From a virus, in IMG/VR virus record IMGVR_UViG_3300029309_000259, positions 1 to 28,273 of that record: a stretch of DNA of 28,273 nucleotides; one strand, given 5' to 3'. Shown here piece by piece: positions 1-6,560 of the stretch (its first letter is position 1; every line of letters begins with the position of its first letter). Made by a program: the position numbers and the translations under genes. The notes below the pieces were generated by a model. It was given only the letters and a program-made list of their open reading frames with translations, was not told where the DNA came from and did not search any database.

Positions 1-39
1 AGGGGAGAGTATTAATGCAGTTAACTACTCTCCCCTTTT
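1..39 (+). terminator. Hairpin terminator at the left edge
   Basis: AGGGGAGAGT at 1-10 pairs perfectly with ACTCTCCCCT at 27-36. An extra A-T pair follows, then an inner TTAA/TTAA stem (12-15 with 21-24) after a one-base bulge, leaving a 5-base loop. The stem runs into TTTT at 36-39, which fits an intrinsic terminator for rightward transcription entering from outside the window. Read leftward, the same hairpin lies about 55 bases past the end of the last leftward gene, so it may also stop that unit, but the bases that would form its U-tract lie beyond the window. The U-tract seen here is short. Confidence 0.6.
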
Positions 40-93
40 GTAACACATAATGAGTTTCCTCAATATGATAAGTAATACCCTAAAAGTTTTATG

Positions 94-558
94 TCAACCT
101 TTATTCCACATTTCGTAAAATTCATTAACTATCGTAGATAGCTTTCCCACCTTTTTTTTATCCCCAAACCAATCAATTTGTTTTTTAGATAATTTTTTAT
201 TATCCAATAATTTAAGCAATATATTCTTATATCCCCTACCTAATCTATCTCCAATATATTTCACACACCCCATAACCAATTCTCGCCGTACATTGTGAGA
301 GTAATCAAATCGTGAACTTTTATCCTTGATAATGTATGTCGTGGCTTTTACACCCACCAATCCAGATTTGTTATAATCCCCTTGTAGCTTGTCCAGAACT
401 TTGTAATCATAAAGCATGATAGTATCTGTTAGCAGTAACGTATCTAGGGTTGTCTGATCAACTACCCTCATTCTTACTTTATTAGACTTCCCTACAAACT
501 CTGGCTTGATTACCTTATGGTCTCGTATATAGATTTTTTTAGAATGGTGCTTTATCAT
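94..558 (-). CDS. Hypothetical phage protein, 154 aa
   Basis: I do not recognise this gene. It encodes a lysine-rich, basic protein of 154 residues with no signal peptide, membrane segment or clear catalytic motif. The middle looks beta-rich (a run of Val/Thr/Leu/Asp around residues 28-55) and the C-terminal third looks helical and ends near an aromatic YEMW. It is the last gene of the leftward replication unit. Its ATG lies 20 bases inside the end of the primase-helicase gene, which suggests translational coupling; I see no strong Shine-Dalgarno sequence in front of it. Its place next to the helicase suggests a nucleic-acid role, but that is inference from context only. Confidence 0.65.
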   Translation of the reverse strand: MIKHHSKKIYIRDHKVIKPEFVGKSNKVRMRVVDQTTLDTLLLTDTIMLYDYKVLDKLQGDYNKSGLVGVKATTYIIKDKSSRFDYSHNVRRELVMGCVKYIGDRLGRGYKNILLKLLDNKKLSKKQIDWFGDKKKVGKLSTIVNEFYEMWNKG

Positions 559-2311
559 CTTTTATAATTTGTGGTGCTAGAAATTTATCTCTTTCGTAAA
601 ACTCACTTGTTGGAGAATAAGCAGTAGTGTTCTTATTAAATAACAAGCTACAATCTCCAATAGCACCTACCCAAGAAAATCTACATTTCCAAACTATAAT
701 TTCACTTACATTAGTCTGAGATGGGTTTGGTCTATGAACAGTAAGACCGACATCAGCTTTTGCAAACCATGATGCACTTCCAGAAATATCATACCCCTTT
801 GGTGGTGGTACTGTTCCGTCATCTTTTCTCATCATCTTTGTTGGGTGTGCAACAAACCAAATATGTATGCTATGTGCTTGAGCAAAAACCCTCAGCTTTG
901 TTAACATCTCAGATATCCAATCTGTTTCTGACATGTCTTGATCTCTTGCTATGTAGTTGTAAGGGTCTATAATTATCCCTCTTACCCCATGTCTCATAAC
1001 TGCAATCTTCATTCTCGTGATTATGCTATCTAAAGATGATAAACTTCCATCTGCTTGATACAAAAAGCTAAAATGTTTTTGCACAAAATCCTTGCCCTCT
1101 TTCAACTCCTGTTTGGACATACGGGTGTATTCATCTCCAAAAAATGGTTTTTCTAAATACTTACTAATTAATTTTGAAATATGTATTCTTGGTTCATTTT
1201 CAAAAGAACAAATACCAAACTTCCATTGTTTTTCTTTTGCTATGTTTACCATTATCTGATCAATAAATTCAGATTTACCAGATGATGGGTGTCCAGTAAC
1301 CACAGATAGCTGACCCTCTACAATGGTGTATATTGCGTCTACCTCTTTGTAACCAGTAGAAACACCAGTTCCAATGCCCTTATTGTATATATCATCAACC
1401 TCTTCATAAAAATGTTCTGCGTCATACAACCCACTTACTGGATAAGGAATAGGTCTCGTTGATATCTCATCTAATTTTTCTACACCAAACTTTGTTAAAA
1501 CTTCGTTGGCATCTTTACAACCATCTGGGTATTCTATTTTCCAACACTTGTCTTTTCCAACTCTTCTGGCTATCTCTTCAGCCATAGCTTGACCAGATTT
1601 ATCATTGTCTAATGCCAAGATAATTTTATTGCACTTATCTAGCTGAGACTTTGCGTTCCAAATAAATCTAAACTTTGTGTCCTCTTGTGGGTCTATTTTG
1701 CCATCTGTAACTTTCATTACAGCACCATGAGGAATAGATATAACTTGCTTTAAACCTATTTCTTTAAAACTTAAACAATCTATTTCTCCCTCACAAATGA
1801 TAACCCAATCTTTTTCATCAATGCTATCAATGTTATAAAAGTTTAAAGCAGAACCATGACTTGAAAATCCTTTTTGTGGAAAACTTCTAAGCTTTGCATA
1901 CTCCATTTTTCCTTGATTAAAATAAGGAAAAACAATGCAATTCTCTTCTTTGTTAGTGCCAGATATAAATTGTTTAGTAGATTTTAAACCAGAGTTTATA
2001 GCAGTTTCTTTTGATATTCCCCTCGTTTTCAAATAACTCACTACGTTATCATCAATATCATTCCATTTTTTTTCAATGCTCTGGCTCAAAGGTTCTCTCC
2101 GTATTAATTTAAAATTATCATGTTTTATTTTTATTGCTCCATCTTGTGAGCAATGCCAACAATTATAGAAAATGCTATTCTCTTCTACTTTTAATGATAA
2201 AGTTTTTATGTGTTTCTTTTTTCTAAGGTGGGTGCAGAAAGGACAGTTTACTTTGTGCTGACCATTCCCTAATCTCAAGGCATCATGCCTTATGCTTTCG
2301 CTTACTTCCAT
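539..2311 (-). CDS. Bifunctional DNA primase-helicase (T7 gp4-like)
   Basis: Replicative primase and 5'-3' helicase in one chain, expected to act as a hexameric ring at the fork. From the ATG at 2311 it is 590 residues. An N-terminal zinc-binding domain has CPFC (C23, C26) and CWHC (C51, C54). A TOPRIM primase domain follows, with CEGE (E174) and LDNDKSG (D235, D237). The RecA/DnaB-type helicase domain has Walker A GHPSSGKS (340-347) and a Walker B-like GIIIDPYNY (D449). The length is close to T7 gp4 (about 566). I chose the ATG at 2311 because GGAGAG lies just upstream and because a more upstream in-frame ATG at 2356 falls inside the spacer of a good promoter. The gene overlaps the next leftward gene by 20 bases. 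Confidence 0.95.
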   Translation of the reverse strand: MEVSESIRHDALRLGNGQHKVNCPFCTHLRKKKHIKTLSLKVEENSIFYNCWHCSQDGAIKIKHDNFKLIRREPLSQSIEKKWNDIDDNVVSYLKTRGISKETAINSGLKSTKQFISGTNKEENCIVFPYFNQGKMEYAKLRSFPQKGFSSHGSALNFYNIDSIDEKDWVIICEGEIDCLSFKEIGLKQVISIPHGAVMKVTDGKIDPQEDTKFRFIWNAKSQLDKCNKIILALDNDKSGQAMAEEIARRVGKDKCWKIEYPDGCKDANEVLTKFGVEKLDEISTRPIPYPVSGLYDAEHFYEEVDDIYNKGIGTGVSTGYKEVDAIYTIVEGQLSVVTGHPSSGKSEFIDQIMVNIAKEKQWKFGICSFENEPRIHISKLISKYLEKPFFGDEYTRMSKQELKEGKDFVQKHFSFLYQADGSLSSLDSIITRMKIAVMRHGVRGIIIDPYNYIARDQDMSETDWISEMLTKLRVFAQAHSIHIWFVAHPTKMMRKDDGTVPPPKGYDISGSASWFAKADVGLTVHRPNPSQTNVSEIIVWKCRFSWVGAIGDCSLLFNKNTTAYSPTSEFYERDKFLAPQIIKDDKAPF

Positions 2312-2344
2312 AAGTTCTCTCCATGTGTTACAGAAAAAAACATA

Positions 2345-2372
2345 ATCATAAAACAATCCATAATCAAGTCAA
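2345..2372 (-). promoter_or_regulatory. Sigma70-like promoter for the primase-helicase gene
   Basis: On the minus strand there is TTGACT (2367-2372), a 16-base spacer, then TATGAT (2345-2350), one mismatch from consensus in each box. Transcription would start near 2338 and leave an untranslated leader of about 27 bases before the ATG at 2311. The upstream end abuts and slightly overlaps the near-palindrome at 2371-2390, so a protein bound there could block or help RNA polymerase at the -35 box. Confidence 0.7.
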
Positions 2373-2390
2373 AAGTTAACATTAACTTAT
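2371..2390 (+). promoter_or_regulatory. Near-palindromic site AAGTTAACATTAACTT, copy 1
   Basis: The 16-base core AAGTTAACATTAACTT spans 2373-2388 and is an inverted repeat (arms AAGTTAA and TTAACTT around CA). It touches the -35 box of the primase-helicase promoter, a classic operator position. The same core occurs three more times in the window, once with one mismatch. On the minus strand it is preceded two bases away by ATCCTAAACTT, an 11-base word that also precedes the copy at 8383-8402. The function is inferred; the sequence identity is seen. Confidence 0.5.
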
Positions 2391-2479
2391 AAGTTTAGGA
2401 TTAGAGATGTGTGTTCTTGATTCGCTGCCAGATCCATCACAAACAGACGAATAAAAAACAAAACTTTTAATCCCCCTAT

Positions 2480-2562
2480 ACTAGTAACTAGTATACTAGT
2501 ATATAACTAGTATAATATATTATAAATATATTATTAAACTAGTATACTAGTTTTATACTAGT
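2480..2562. repeat. Cluster of seven ACTAGT palindromes around an AT-only core
   Basis: ACTAGT starts at 2480, 2487, 2495, 2506, 2538, 2546 and 2557. The spacings 8 then 11 occur twice (2487-2495-2506 and 2538-2546-2557), so a three-site module is repeated after 51 bases, close to five helical turns. The gap between the modules (2512-2537) is entirely A and T and is itself nearly palindromic. The last copy contains the stop codon of the gene ending at 2558. This fits either an iteron/unwinding origin or an operator array for the neighbouring promoters. The rest of the 2312-2557 spacer holds the helicase promoter and one operator-like site, and no convincing gene. Confidence 0.6.
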
Positions 2563-2887
2563 GATACCTTGATGAATGGTTTTGAATTAATCTTTTTAAT
2601 TTTTCGCCTAAATGTCTGGCAATAATTCTTTTACTTATTAAAATTTCGTAAATAGATTTTCTTACATTTTCTGTATTAAGGTCTGCTAAGTCACAAACCT
2701 TTGAGAAATCATCTCCTCTAATCCAGTTGCCTATTCTAACTTTCTCTTTTGTCGTGCCTAGATAACTGTCAGAAATCGCTTGGCAGACTACAAACCTCCA
2801 TAGGCGTAACTCTGATGTGAGTTCTGGGTTGTTCCCTATCAATTCCCCAGAATATATGTTTCTGTTTAACTTGTCTGTCATTAACAT
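2558..2887 (-). CDS. Small helical phage protein (LWRxVxxQAI type), 109 aa
   Basis: The protein has a central block, roughly residues 27-90, with ELRLWRFVVCQAISD, then NWIRGDDFSKVCDLADL and VRKSIYEIL. I recognise this pattern from many phage genomes as a short, uncharacterised family placed among replication or packaging genes (aromatic W plus a C-x2-A-x-L-containing helix). No enzymatic residues are evident. The start at 2887 has AAGGAAAG a few bases upstream; ATG at 2881 is an alternative. The gene begins inside the RusA gene, and the 119 overlapping bases are read in two frames, both encoding conserved-looking protein. It is followed at once by the ACTAGT cluster. Confidence 0.75.
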   Translation of the reverse strand: MLMTDKLNRNIYSGELIGNNPELTSELRLWRFVVCQAISDSYLGTTKEKVRIGNWIRGDDFSKVCDLADLNTENVRKSIYEILISKRIIARHLGEKLKRLIQNHSSRYH

Positions 2888-3161
2888 ATATCTTTCCTTG
2901 CATACAATCTAGTATCACGCTTTCATCTAAATCTGGTCTCCTTGATGCATAGTATATTTTTATCTCAACTTTAACATCAAGTTCAATAAGTTTTTCTAAT
3001 TGTGGGCATTGTTCTGCAAATGTTTTTACATAATCCCTAGCTTTTTGGGATTTTATAACACCCAATCTTTTTCCAAATCTTACAATTTTTCTGCTATTGC
3101 TCTTACTAGCTGGCTCTCCGTTAACAATAAATTTAGTTGCTTTATATATTTTATTTGACAT
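2769..3161 (-). CDS. rusA: RusA-family Holliday junction resolvase
   Basis: Probable structure-specific endonuclease that resolves branched DNA made during phage replication and recombination. The 130-residue protein has the family's acidic core: RRPDLDES (D77, D79) followed 16 residues later by VNDRQV (D95), then the usual C-terminal strands. E. coli RusA has Asp70, Asp72 and Asp91 in matching positions and is 120 residues long. One oddity is that the Lys that follows the second Asp by four residues in E. coli (K76) is Ile83 here. I chose the ATG at 3161 because translation then starts at MSNKIYKATKF, the expected N-terminal strand; an in-frame ATG at 3242 would add an unlikely hydrophobic tail that crosses the divergent promoter. 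It is divergent from the gene at 3210. Confidence 0.88.
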   Translation of the reverse strand: MSNKIYKATKFIVNGEPASKSNSRKIVRFGKRLGVIKSQKARDYVKTFAEQCPQLEKLIELDVKVEIKIYYASRRPDLDESVILDCMQGKIYVNDRQVKQKHIFWGIDREQPRTHIRVTPMEVCSLPSDF

Positions 3162-3182
3162 TATTTTACTTCGTATTATATA
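3155..3182 (+). promoter_or_regulatory. Sigma70-like promoter for the rightward recombination operon
   Basis: A perfect -35 TTGACA (3155-3160) is followed by 16 bases and TATATA (3177-3182), with the ATG of the first rightward gene at 3210 and AGGAG at 3197-3201. The -35 box overlaps the start codon of the divergent rusA gene. On the other strand TATAAT (3175-3180) could be a -10 box for rusA with a very short leader, but no good -35 box goes with it. Confidence 0.6.
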
Positions 3183-3209
3183 TATGTATAACACATAGGA
3201 GTTTTTTAA

Positions 3210-4169
3210 ATGAAGATTACCAATAAATTTGGTTTGCCACAACCTTTTGTTGATTTTATAAAAAATGACAAATATAGCAAAGGTAGTGCAGATATATCAG
3301 TTACTTCGTTAATTGATAGTCCTAGGGTTTCTTTAATGAGACAAAAACACTCAGATGACATAGAGATAGACGCAGTTGACCAGATATGGTCGCTATTTGG
3401 AACTTCAGTTCATGCTATATTAGAAAGATCAGAAGATACAGTTTACTCAGAAACAGAAGCAAGATTATATGCCAATGTCAATGGTTGGAATTTATCTGGT
3501 GCAATAGACAGACAAGAAATAAACAAAGAAGATGGAAGTGTTAATTTAATTGATTACAAAGTAACTTCTGTTTGGTCTGTCATATTTGGTAAAATAGAAT
3601 GGGAAAGACAGTTAAACTGTTATGCCTATTTGTGTGAGCAAAACTACCATGAAGTTTTTACTCCATTCTCAAAAGAAAAGAAACAAGTCAATAAATTAAA
3701 TATTTGTGCAATCTTAAGAGATTGGAATAGAAGAGAAGTTGGTCAGAAAGATAATTATCCCAAGACACCAGTAGTCATGGTTGATATACCTTTATGGTCT
3801 CGTGAACAACGCAAAAAGTATGTTGAGGAAAGAATCTCGCTACATCAAGATGCTCAAATAAATTATGATCTTTATAATAAATTGCCCTTATGCTCAGATG
3901 AAGAGAGATGGAAAAAAGATGATAAATGGGCAGTTAGGAAGAAAGCTCAAAAAAGAGCATTAAGAGTTTTAGACACAAAGCTAGAAGCTATTGATTATGT
4001 TGAATGGCATAAAAAAACTAATACTGCATACATGCCTAAATATACTGGTGGTTATGAAATAGATTTTCGCCAAGGCGAATATAATAGGTGCAAGGGTAAC
4101 TATTGTTCCGTTGCAGATTTTTGTCAACAATACAACAAAGGAGAGGAAAATGGCAAAGAAGAAAACTAA
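3210..4169 (+). CDS. RecB/Cas4-like PD-(D/E)XK exonuclease
   Basis: Predicted DNA exonuclease of 319 residues. Motifs in order are GTSVHAILE (G64, H68, E72), SGAID (D100), LIDYK (D115, K117) and a QLNCYAYL helix (Q134 and Y138), the arrangement found in RecB-type and Cas4 nucleases. Near the C terminus CKGNYCSVADFC (C294, C299, C305) resembles the Cys cluster that holds an iron-sulphur centre in Cas4 and AddB. The usual first Cys near the N terminus is not evident, so cluster binding is uncertain. It is followed by a likely annealing protein, so together they would form a two-part phage recombination system in which ends are resected and then annealed. It leads the rightward operon. Confidence 0.85.
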   Translation: MKITNKFGLPQPFVDFIKNDKYSKGSADISVTSLIDSPRVSLMRQKHSDDIEIDAVDQIWSLFGTSVHAILERSEDTVYSETEARLYANVNGWNLSGAIDRQEINKEDGSVNLIDYKVTSVWSVIFGKIEWERQLNCYAYLCEQNYHEVFTPFSKEKKQVNKLNICAILRDWNRREVGQKDNYPKTPVVMVDIPLWSREQRKKYVEERISLHQDAQINYDLYNKLPLCSDEERWKKDDKWAVRKKAQKRALRVLDTKLEAIDYVEWHKKTNTAYMPKYTGGYEIDFRQGEYNRCKGNYCSVADFCQQYNKGEENGKEEN

Positions 4170-4413
4170 AGAAGTCGCAGTTAAATTAACAAGAGCAAGA
4201 ACTAAGAAAGGTATGTTTGTTGCTGATAATCCAGATACACCAGAAAACGAAGCTTTTGTAGAAACATCAATTAAAGTTAAAGCTGATATTGAAAAAGCAA
4301 AGACACCAAAAGTGCCAGTTTCTCATATTAGAGAAGCTACAGACAAAGCACAAAAATCAGAAAAACAATTTTTCTTAATTAGATGGTTTAAGATTATTTT
4401 TGGAGTTAAGTAA
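4150..4413 (+). CDS. Small basic hypothetical protein, 87 aa
   Basis: I do not recognise this protein. It is 87 residues with a very basic N terminus (MAKKKTKEVAVKL), a hydrophilic middle rich in Lys, Thr, Glu and Pro, and a short hydrophobic, basic C terminus (FFLIRWFKIIFGVK) that could lie on a membrane or bind a partner. I chose the ATG at 4150, which has AAGGAGAGG just upstream, over an in-frame ATG at 4111 that lies deeper in the nuclease gene and lacks a ribosome-binding site. It overlaps the nuclease gene by 20 bases, and its stop shares a base with the next start (TAATG), so it sits inside the recombination module. Confidence 0.65.
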   Translation: MAKKKTKEVAVKLTRARTKKGMFVADNPDTPENEAFVETSIKVKADIEKAKTPKVPVSHIREATDKAQKSEKQFFLIRWFKIIFGVK

Positions 4414-5195
4414 TGGCTGAGATAAATGACAAACTAAAAAAACTTTTACAAGAAGTTGGAGAAATAGTTGATGTAAAAGATAGAAATAGTGCAGTTTGGT
4501 CTTTACCTCAGAATAAAAATGCTCTGATTGTAAAGCACAAAGCATTAGAAAAAGTTTCTGCACATCTGGGCATGTGGTTTGACCCACCAACTATGATTGA
4601 AAATAATACAGAAAAAGGTGTAGTTGCCTTATCTGTGCAAGGTTACATAGATGATGGAAAGGGCAAGAATACTGCTTGGTCTATTGGAGAAGTGAGTCCA
4701 AAAAATACATCTAATAAGTACATCTATGCAATGGCTGAGAAAAGAGCGATTGACAGAGTTATACTTAAATTACTAGGTGTTCATGGAGATTTTTACTCTG
4801 AAGAAGAAGCTGATGAGTTTAAAAAATCTGACTTACCAAAAGACCCACCAAAAAAAGAAAGCTTTGATGGTAAGAAAGAGTTAGATAAACTTGCAGAGAC
4901 AAATGAAACTGCAAAGGAAATAAAGAAACACTTTCCTAATGCTGAAATAAAACCTTTCTTTGATGAGGTTAAATACTTCAAAACTTTAAATGATGACGAA
5001 CAAAAAATCGTATCAGAACAAGATTTCATAAACACAATGAAAGAGTTTGTGAAACTAGAGGGTTATGACTACCAGAGGTCTATTAAACTTTGGGAACTTA
5101 ACTCAGATTTGTTTGATCTTTATAAACAGAAAGATAAAGAGAAACACGCAGAACTAATGACATGGCTATCAAAAGAAACAAAAGGAGATAAATAA
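4413..5195 (+). CDS. Probable single-strand DNA annealing protein (ERF/Rad52-like)
   Basis: Protein of 260 residues. The N-terminal half (about 1-130) looks like the Erf/Rad52-type annealing fold: a helix, then beta strands around VVALSVQGYIDDGKG, then IYAMAEKRAIDRVILKLLG, a helix whose Ala-x-x-(R/K)-x3-(R/D) pattern followed by LLGVHGDFYSEEEADE recalls the alignment block of ERF-family recombinases. The C-terminal half is charged and helical and may be a linker plus partner-binding tail. It directly follows the RecB/Cas4-like nuclease, the usual exonuclease-plus-annealer pairing. GGAG and a TAATG overlap support the start. The family assignment is by pattern and context and could be wrong. 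Confidence 0.6.
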   Translation: MAEINDKLKKLLQEVGEIVDVKDRNSAVWSLPQNKNALIVKHKALEKVSAHLGMWFDPPTMIENNTEKGVVALSVQGYIDDGKGKNTAWSIGEVSPKNTSNKYIYAMAEKRAIDRVILKLLGVHGDFYSEEEADEFKKSDLPKDPPKKESFDGKKELDKLAETNETAKEIKKHFPNAEIKPFFDEVKYFKTLNDDEQKIVSEQDFINTMKEFVKLEGYDYQRSIKLWELNSDLFDLYKQKDKEKHAELMTWLSKETKGDK

Positions 5196-5518
5196 TGGCT
5201 ATAAAAGAAATGGAATACCCACCAAGTGGCTCAATATTCACTAACGATAGAAAAAGAGGTGTAAATGACCCAGATTATAATGGTTACTTGAAAATAACCT
5301 CTGACACACTTGATTACTTAATTCAAAAAAGAAAAGAACAAGTGATGCAATGGGAAGAACAAAATCCAGACATAGATTGGAACACAGTTGATAAAACTAA
5401 AATGTTTGATCTTGAGTTAGACATGGTTGCTTGGGGAAAGAAAACAAAGAGAGATACAAATTGGCTTAGGTTGATCGCTTCAATTCCAAAAGGAACGCAA
5501 AGCAAAAAACCATTCTAG
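5195..5518 (+). CDS. Conserved small phage protein with SIFxNDRK / DPDYNG motif
   Basis: A 107-residue protein whose N-terminal part reads PPSGSIFTNDRKRG...DPDYNGYLKI. That motif (G-x-(L/I)-F-x-N-x2-K... P-D-Y-x-G) is common in short phage and plasmid proteins of DUF736-like type, suspected of single-strand or nucleic-acid binding. The C-terminal half is helical, with many Trp, Asp and Lys residues, and no enzymatic site is visible. AGGAG and a TAATG overlap with the annealing protein support the start, so the two are likely coupled. A role with single-stranded DNA intermediates is plausible but inferred from position. Confidence 0.65.
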   Translation: MAIKEMEYPPSGSIFTNDRKRGVNDPDYNGYLKITSDTLDYLIQKRKEQVMQWEEQNPDIDWNTVDKTKMFDLELDMVAWGKKTKRDTNWLRLIASIPKGTQSKKPF

Positions 5519-5527
5519 GAGATTGTC

Positions 5528-5764
5528 ATGGAAAAAAAGAAAGACAATGATAGTAGTATAGAGGGAGATTTTTTAAACTCTGATGGTGTTGCTAAGTATA
5601 TGCATATCAGCAGAATGTCTTTATACAAAATCATAAAGACAGATGATACTTTCCCAAAAGGTCATTCTATATTATCTGGAAAAGTTAGGAATATAAAGCT
5701 TTGGAAAAAGCAAGACATTGCTGATTGGATTATCAGTAAAACTGCTATAAAAAGTGAACATTAA
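5528..5764 (+). CDS. AlpA-like helix-turn-helix regulator
   Basis: A 78-residue DNA-binding protein of the AlpA / MerR-like excisionase fold. After a charged N terminus comes GVAKYMHISRMSLYKIIKTDD, the winged-helix recognition motif, then FPKGHSIL and a short wing ending KKQDIADWIISK, exactly the AlpA order. Family members act as transcription activators or as excision factors. AGGAG stands ahead of the ATG. The end of this gene overlaps one copy of the near-palindrome AAGT(T/G)AACATTAACTT, so this protein is the first candidate to bind those sites. No integrase is visible here, so a pure transcriptional role seems more likely than excision. Confidence 0.8.
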   Translation: MEKKKDNDSSIEGDFLNSDGVAKYMHISRMSLYKIIKTDDTFPKGHSILSGKVRNIKLWKKQDIADWIISKTAIKSEH

Positions 5765-5769
5765 CTTTT
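5750..5769 (+). promoter_or_regulatory. Near-palindromic site, copy 2 (one mismatch)
   Basis: AAGTGAACATTAACTT at 5752-5767 differs by one base (T to G) from the other three copies. Like the 8383-8402 copy it is flanked by AA before and TT after, then AT. It covers the last codons and stop of the AlpA-like gene and ends directly before the ATG at 5770, which has no Shine-Dalgarno sequence. A protein bound here could affect the downstream part of the operon. Confidence 0.4.
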
Positions 5770-6225
5770 ATGGGTATTAGACCTAAATACGAAACTAATA
5801 AAGACCTTGAGTACGAGGGTAGTGCTATTAATCATGTTTCTAAAATATGGAACGTAAACTTTAGCAAGCTACCCTTGTCATACAAATTAGACTACGCAAT
5901 GTATAGAAATAATAATTTAATGGGTTTCTGCGAAGTAAAACGGCGAAAATATAGAAGAGCCGATTTTGAAACTTATATAATATCACTTGATAAAGTCATA
6001 CAAGCAAATAACTTAGCCAAGATAACTAATACAAAATCTATTCTTTTGGTATCGTGGCTAGACGGATTAGGTTGGATTAACTTAAAAGAAAGTTTCTCTT
6101 GTAAAAGAGGTGGTCGTAACGACAGAAATGATTGGCAAGATATAGAGCCAGTATGTCATTTTAGAATATCTAAATTTAAAACTGTTAACATGTCAGATAA
6201 GTATGACGGAGAAATTAGTGTATGA
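5770..6225 (+). CDS. PD-(D/E)XK-like nuclease, 151 aa
   Basis: Likely small nuclease of the restriction-endonuclease fold. After an acidic start (LEYEGSAINHV, E14/E16) the protein has LDYAMY (D41), then 13 residues on FCEVKRRKYRR (E55, K57). This gives the E...D...ExK arrangement of the family, with a following basic helix and the strand ILLVSWLDG. Such 150-residue phage proteins are often structure-specific or Holliday-junction nucleases. It lies directly ahead of an HNH endonuclease with an ATGA overlap (4 bases). No ribosome-binding site is evident; the start abuts the near-palindromic site. The fold call is by motif only. Confidence 0.65.
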   Translation: MGIRPKYETNKDLEYEGSAINHVSKIWNVNFSKLPLSYKLDYAMYRNNNLMGFCEVKRRKYRRADFETYIISLDKVIQANNLAKITNTKSILLVSWLDGLGWINLKESFSCKRGGRNDRNDWQDIEPVCHFRISKFKTVNMSDKYDGEISV

Positions 6226-6560
6226 GAATATGTTTTAGCAACTGGGAGTTTAATATTTCTTTGAGATACAGAGAGAAAAGAAAACCACATAACATATTAA
6301 ACGCAAGAAGAAAGTCAGAGAAAAGGTTGCAAGTAAGCGAATACAAAAAACAAATTGGTTGTGAGAAATGTGGGTATAAAGATAATCCAGATATTTTGCA
6401 TTTTCACCACATAGACCCAGTATATAAAATTGGAAACATATCAAGAATGGTTCAAAAAAATCATTCTATGGATAAAATATACAGAGAGATACAAAAGTGC
6501 AGATTGCTTTGTATAACTTGCCATCATAAAGAGCATGGAATAAAGGATAATTATGTTTAA
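6222..6560 (+). CDS. HNH endonuclease, 112 aa
   Basis: Zinc-structured HNH nuclease. The structural Cys pairs are CEKC (C47, C50) and CITC (C97, C100); between them lies the catalytic FHHIDP (H62, H63, D65). The N-terminal 40 residues are basic and may grip DNA. The gene starts in an ATGA overlap with the preceding nuclease. Stand-alone HNH proteins in phages act as homing endonucleases, nicking enzymes or packaging helpers; nothing here decides between these. A second, only distantly similar HNH gene lies about 330 bases downstream of its end, so this part of the operon is an endonuclease-rich pocket. Confidence 0.88.
   Translation: MRICFSNWEFNISLRYREKRKPHNILNARRKSEKRLQVSEYKKQIGCEKCGYKDNPDILHFHHIDPVYKIGNISRMVQKNHSMDKIYREIQKCRLLCITCHHKEHGIKDNYV

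Noticed and set aside
2312-2356. N-terminal extension of the primase-helicase from the ATG at 2356
   Set aside because: It would start inside the promoter spacer, lacks a ribosome-binding site and adds no conserved residues.
2406-2453. 15-codon open frame (starts MCVLDSLPD) on the plus strand
   Set aside because: Too short, no promoter seen, surrounded by regulatory sequence; a similar 16-codon frame exists on the other strand.
3162-3242. N-terminal extension of RusA from the ATG at 3242
   Set aside because: It would cross the divergent promoter and overlap the start of the opposite gene; the extra residues are not RusA-like.
5528-5764. AlpA-like gene as proof of lysogeny
   Set aside because: No integrase, attachment-site repeat or repressor pair is seen; AlpA-like regulators also occur in lytic phages.
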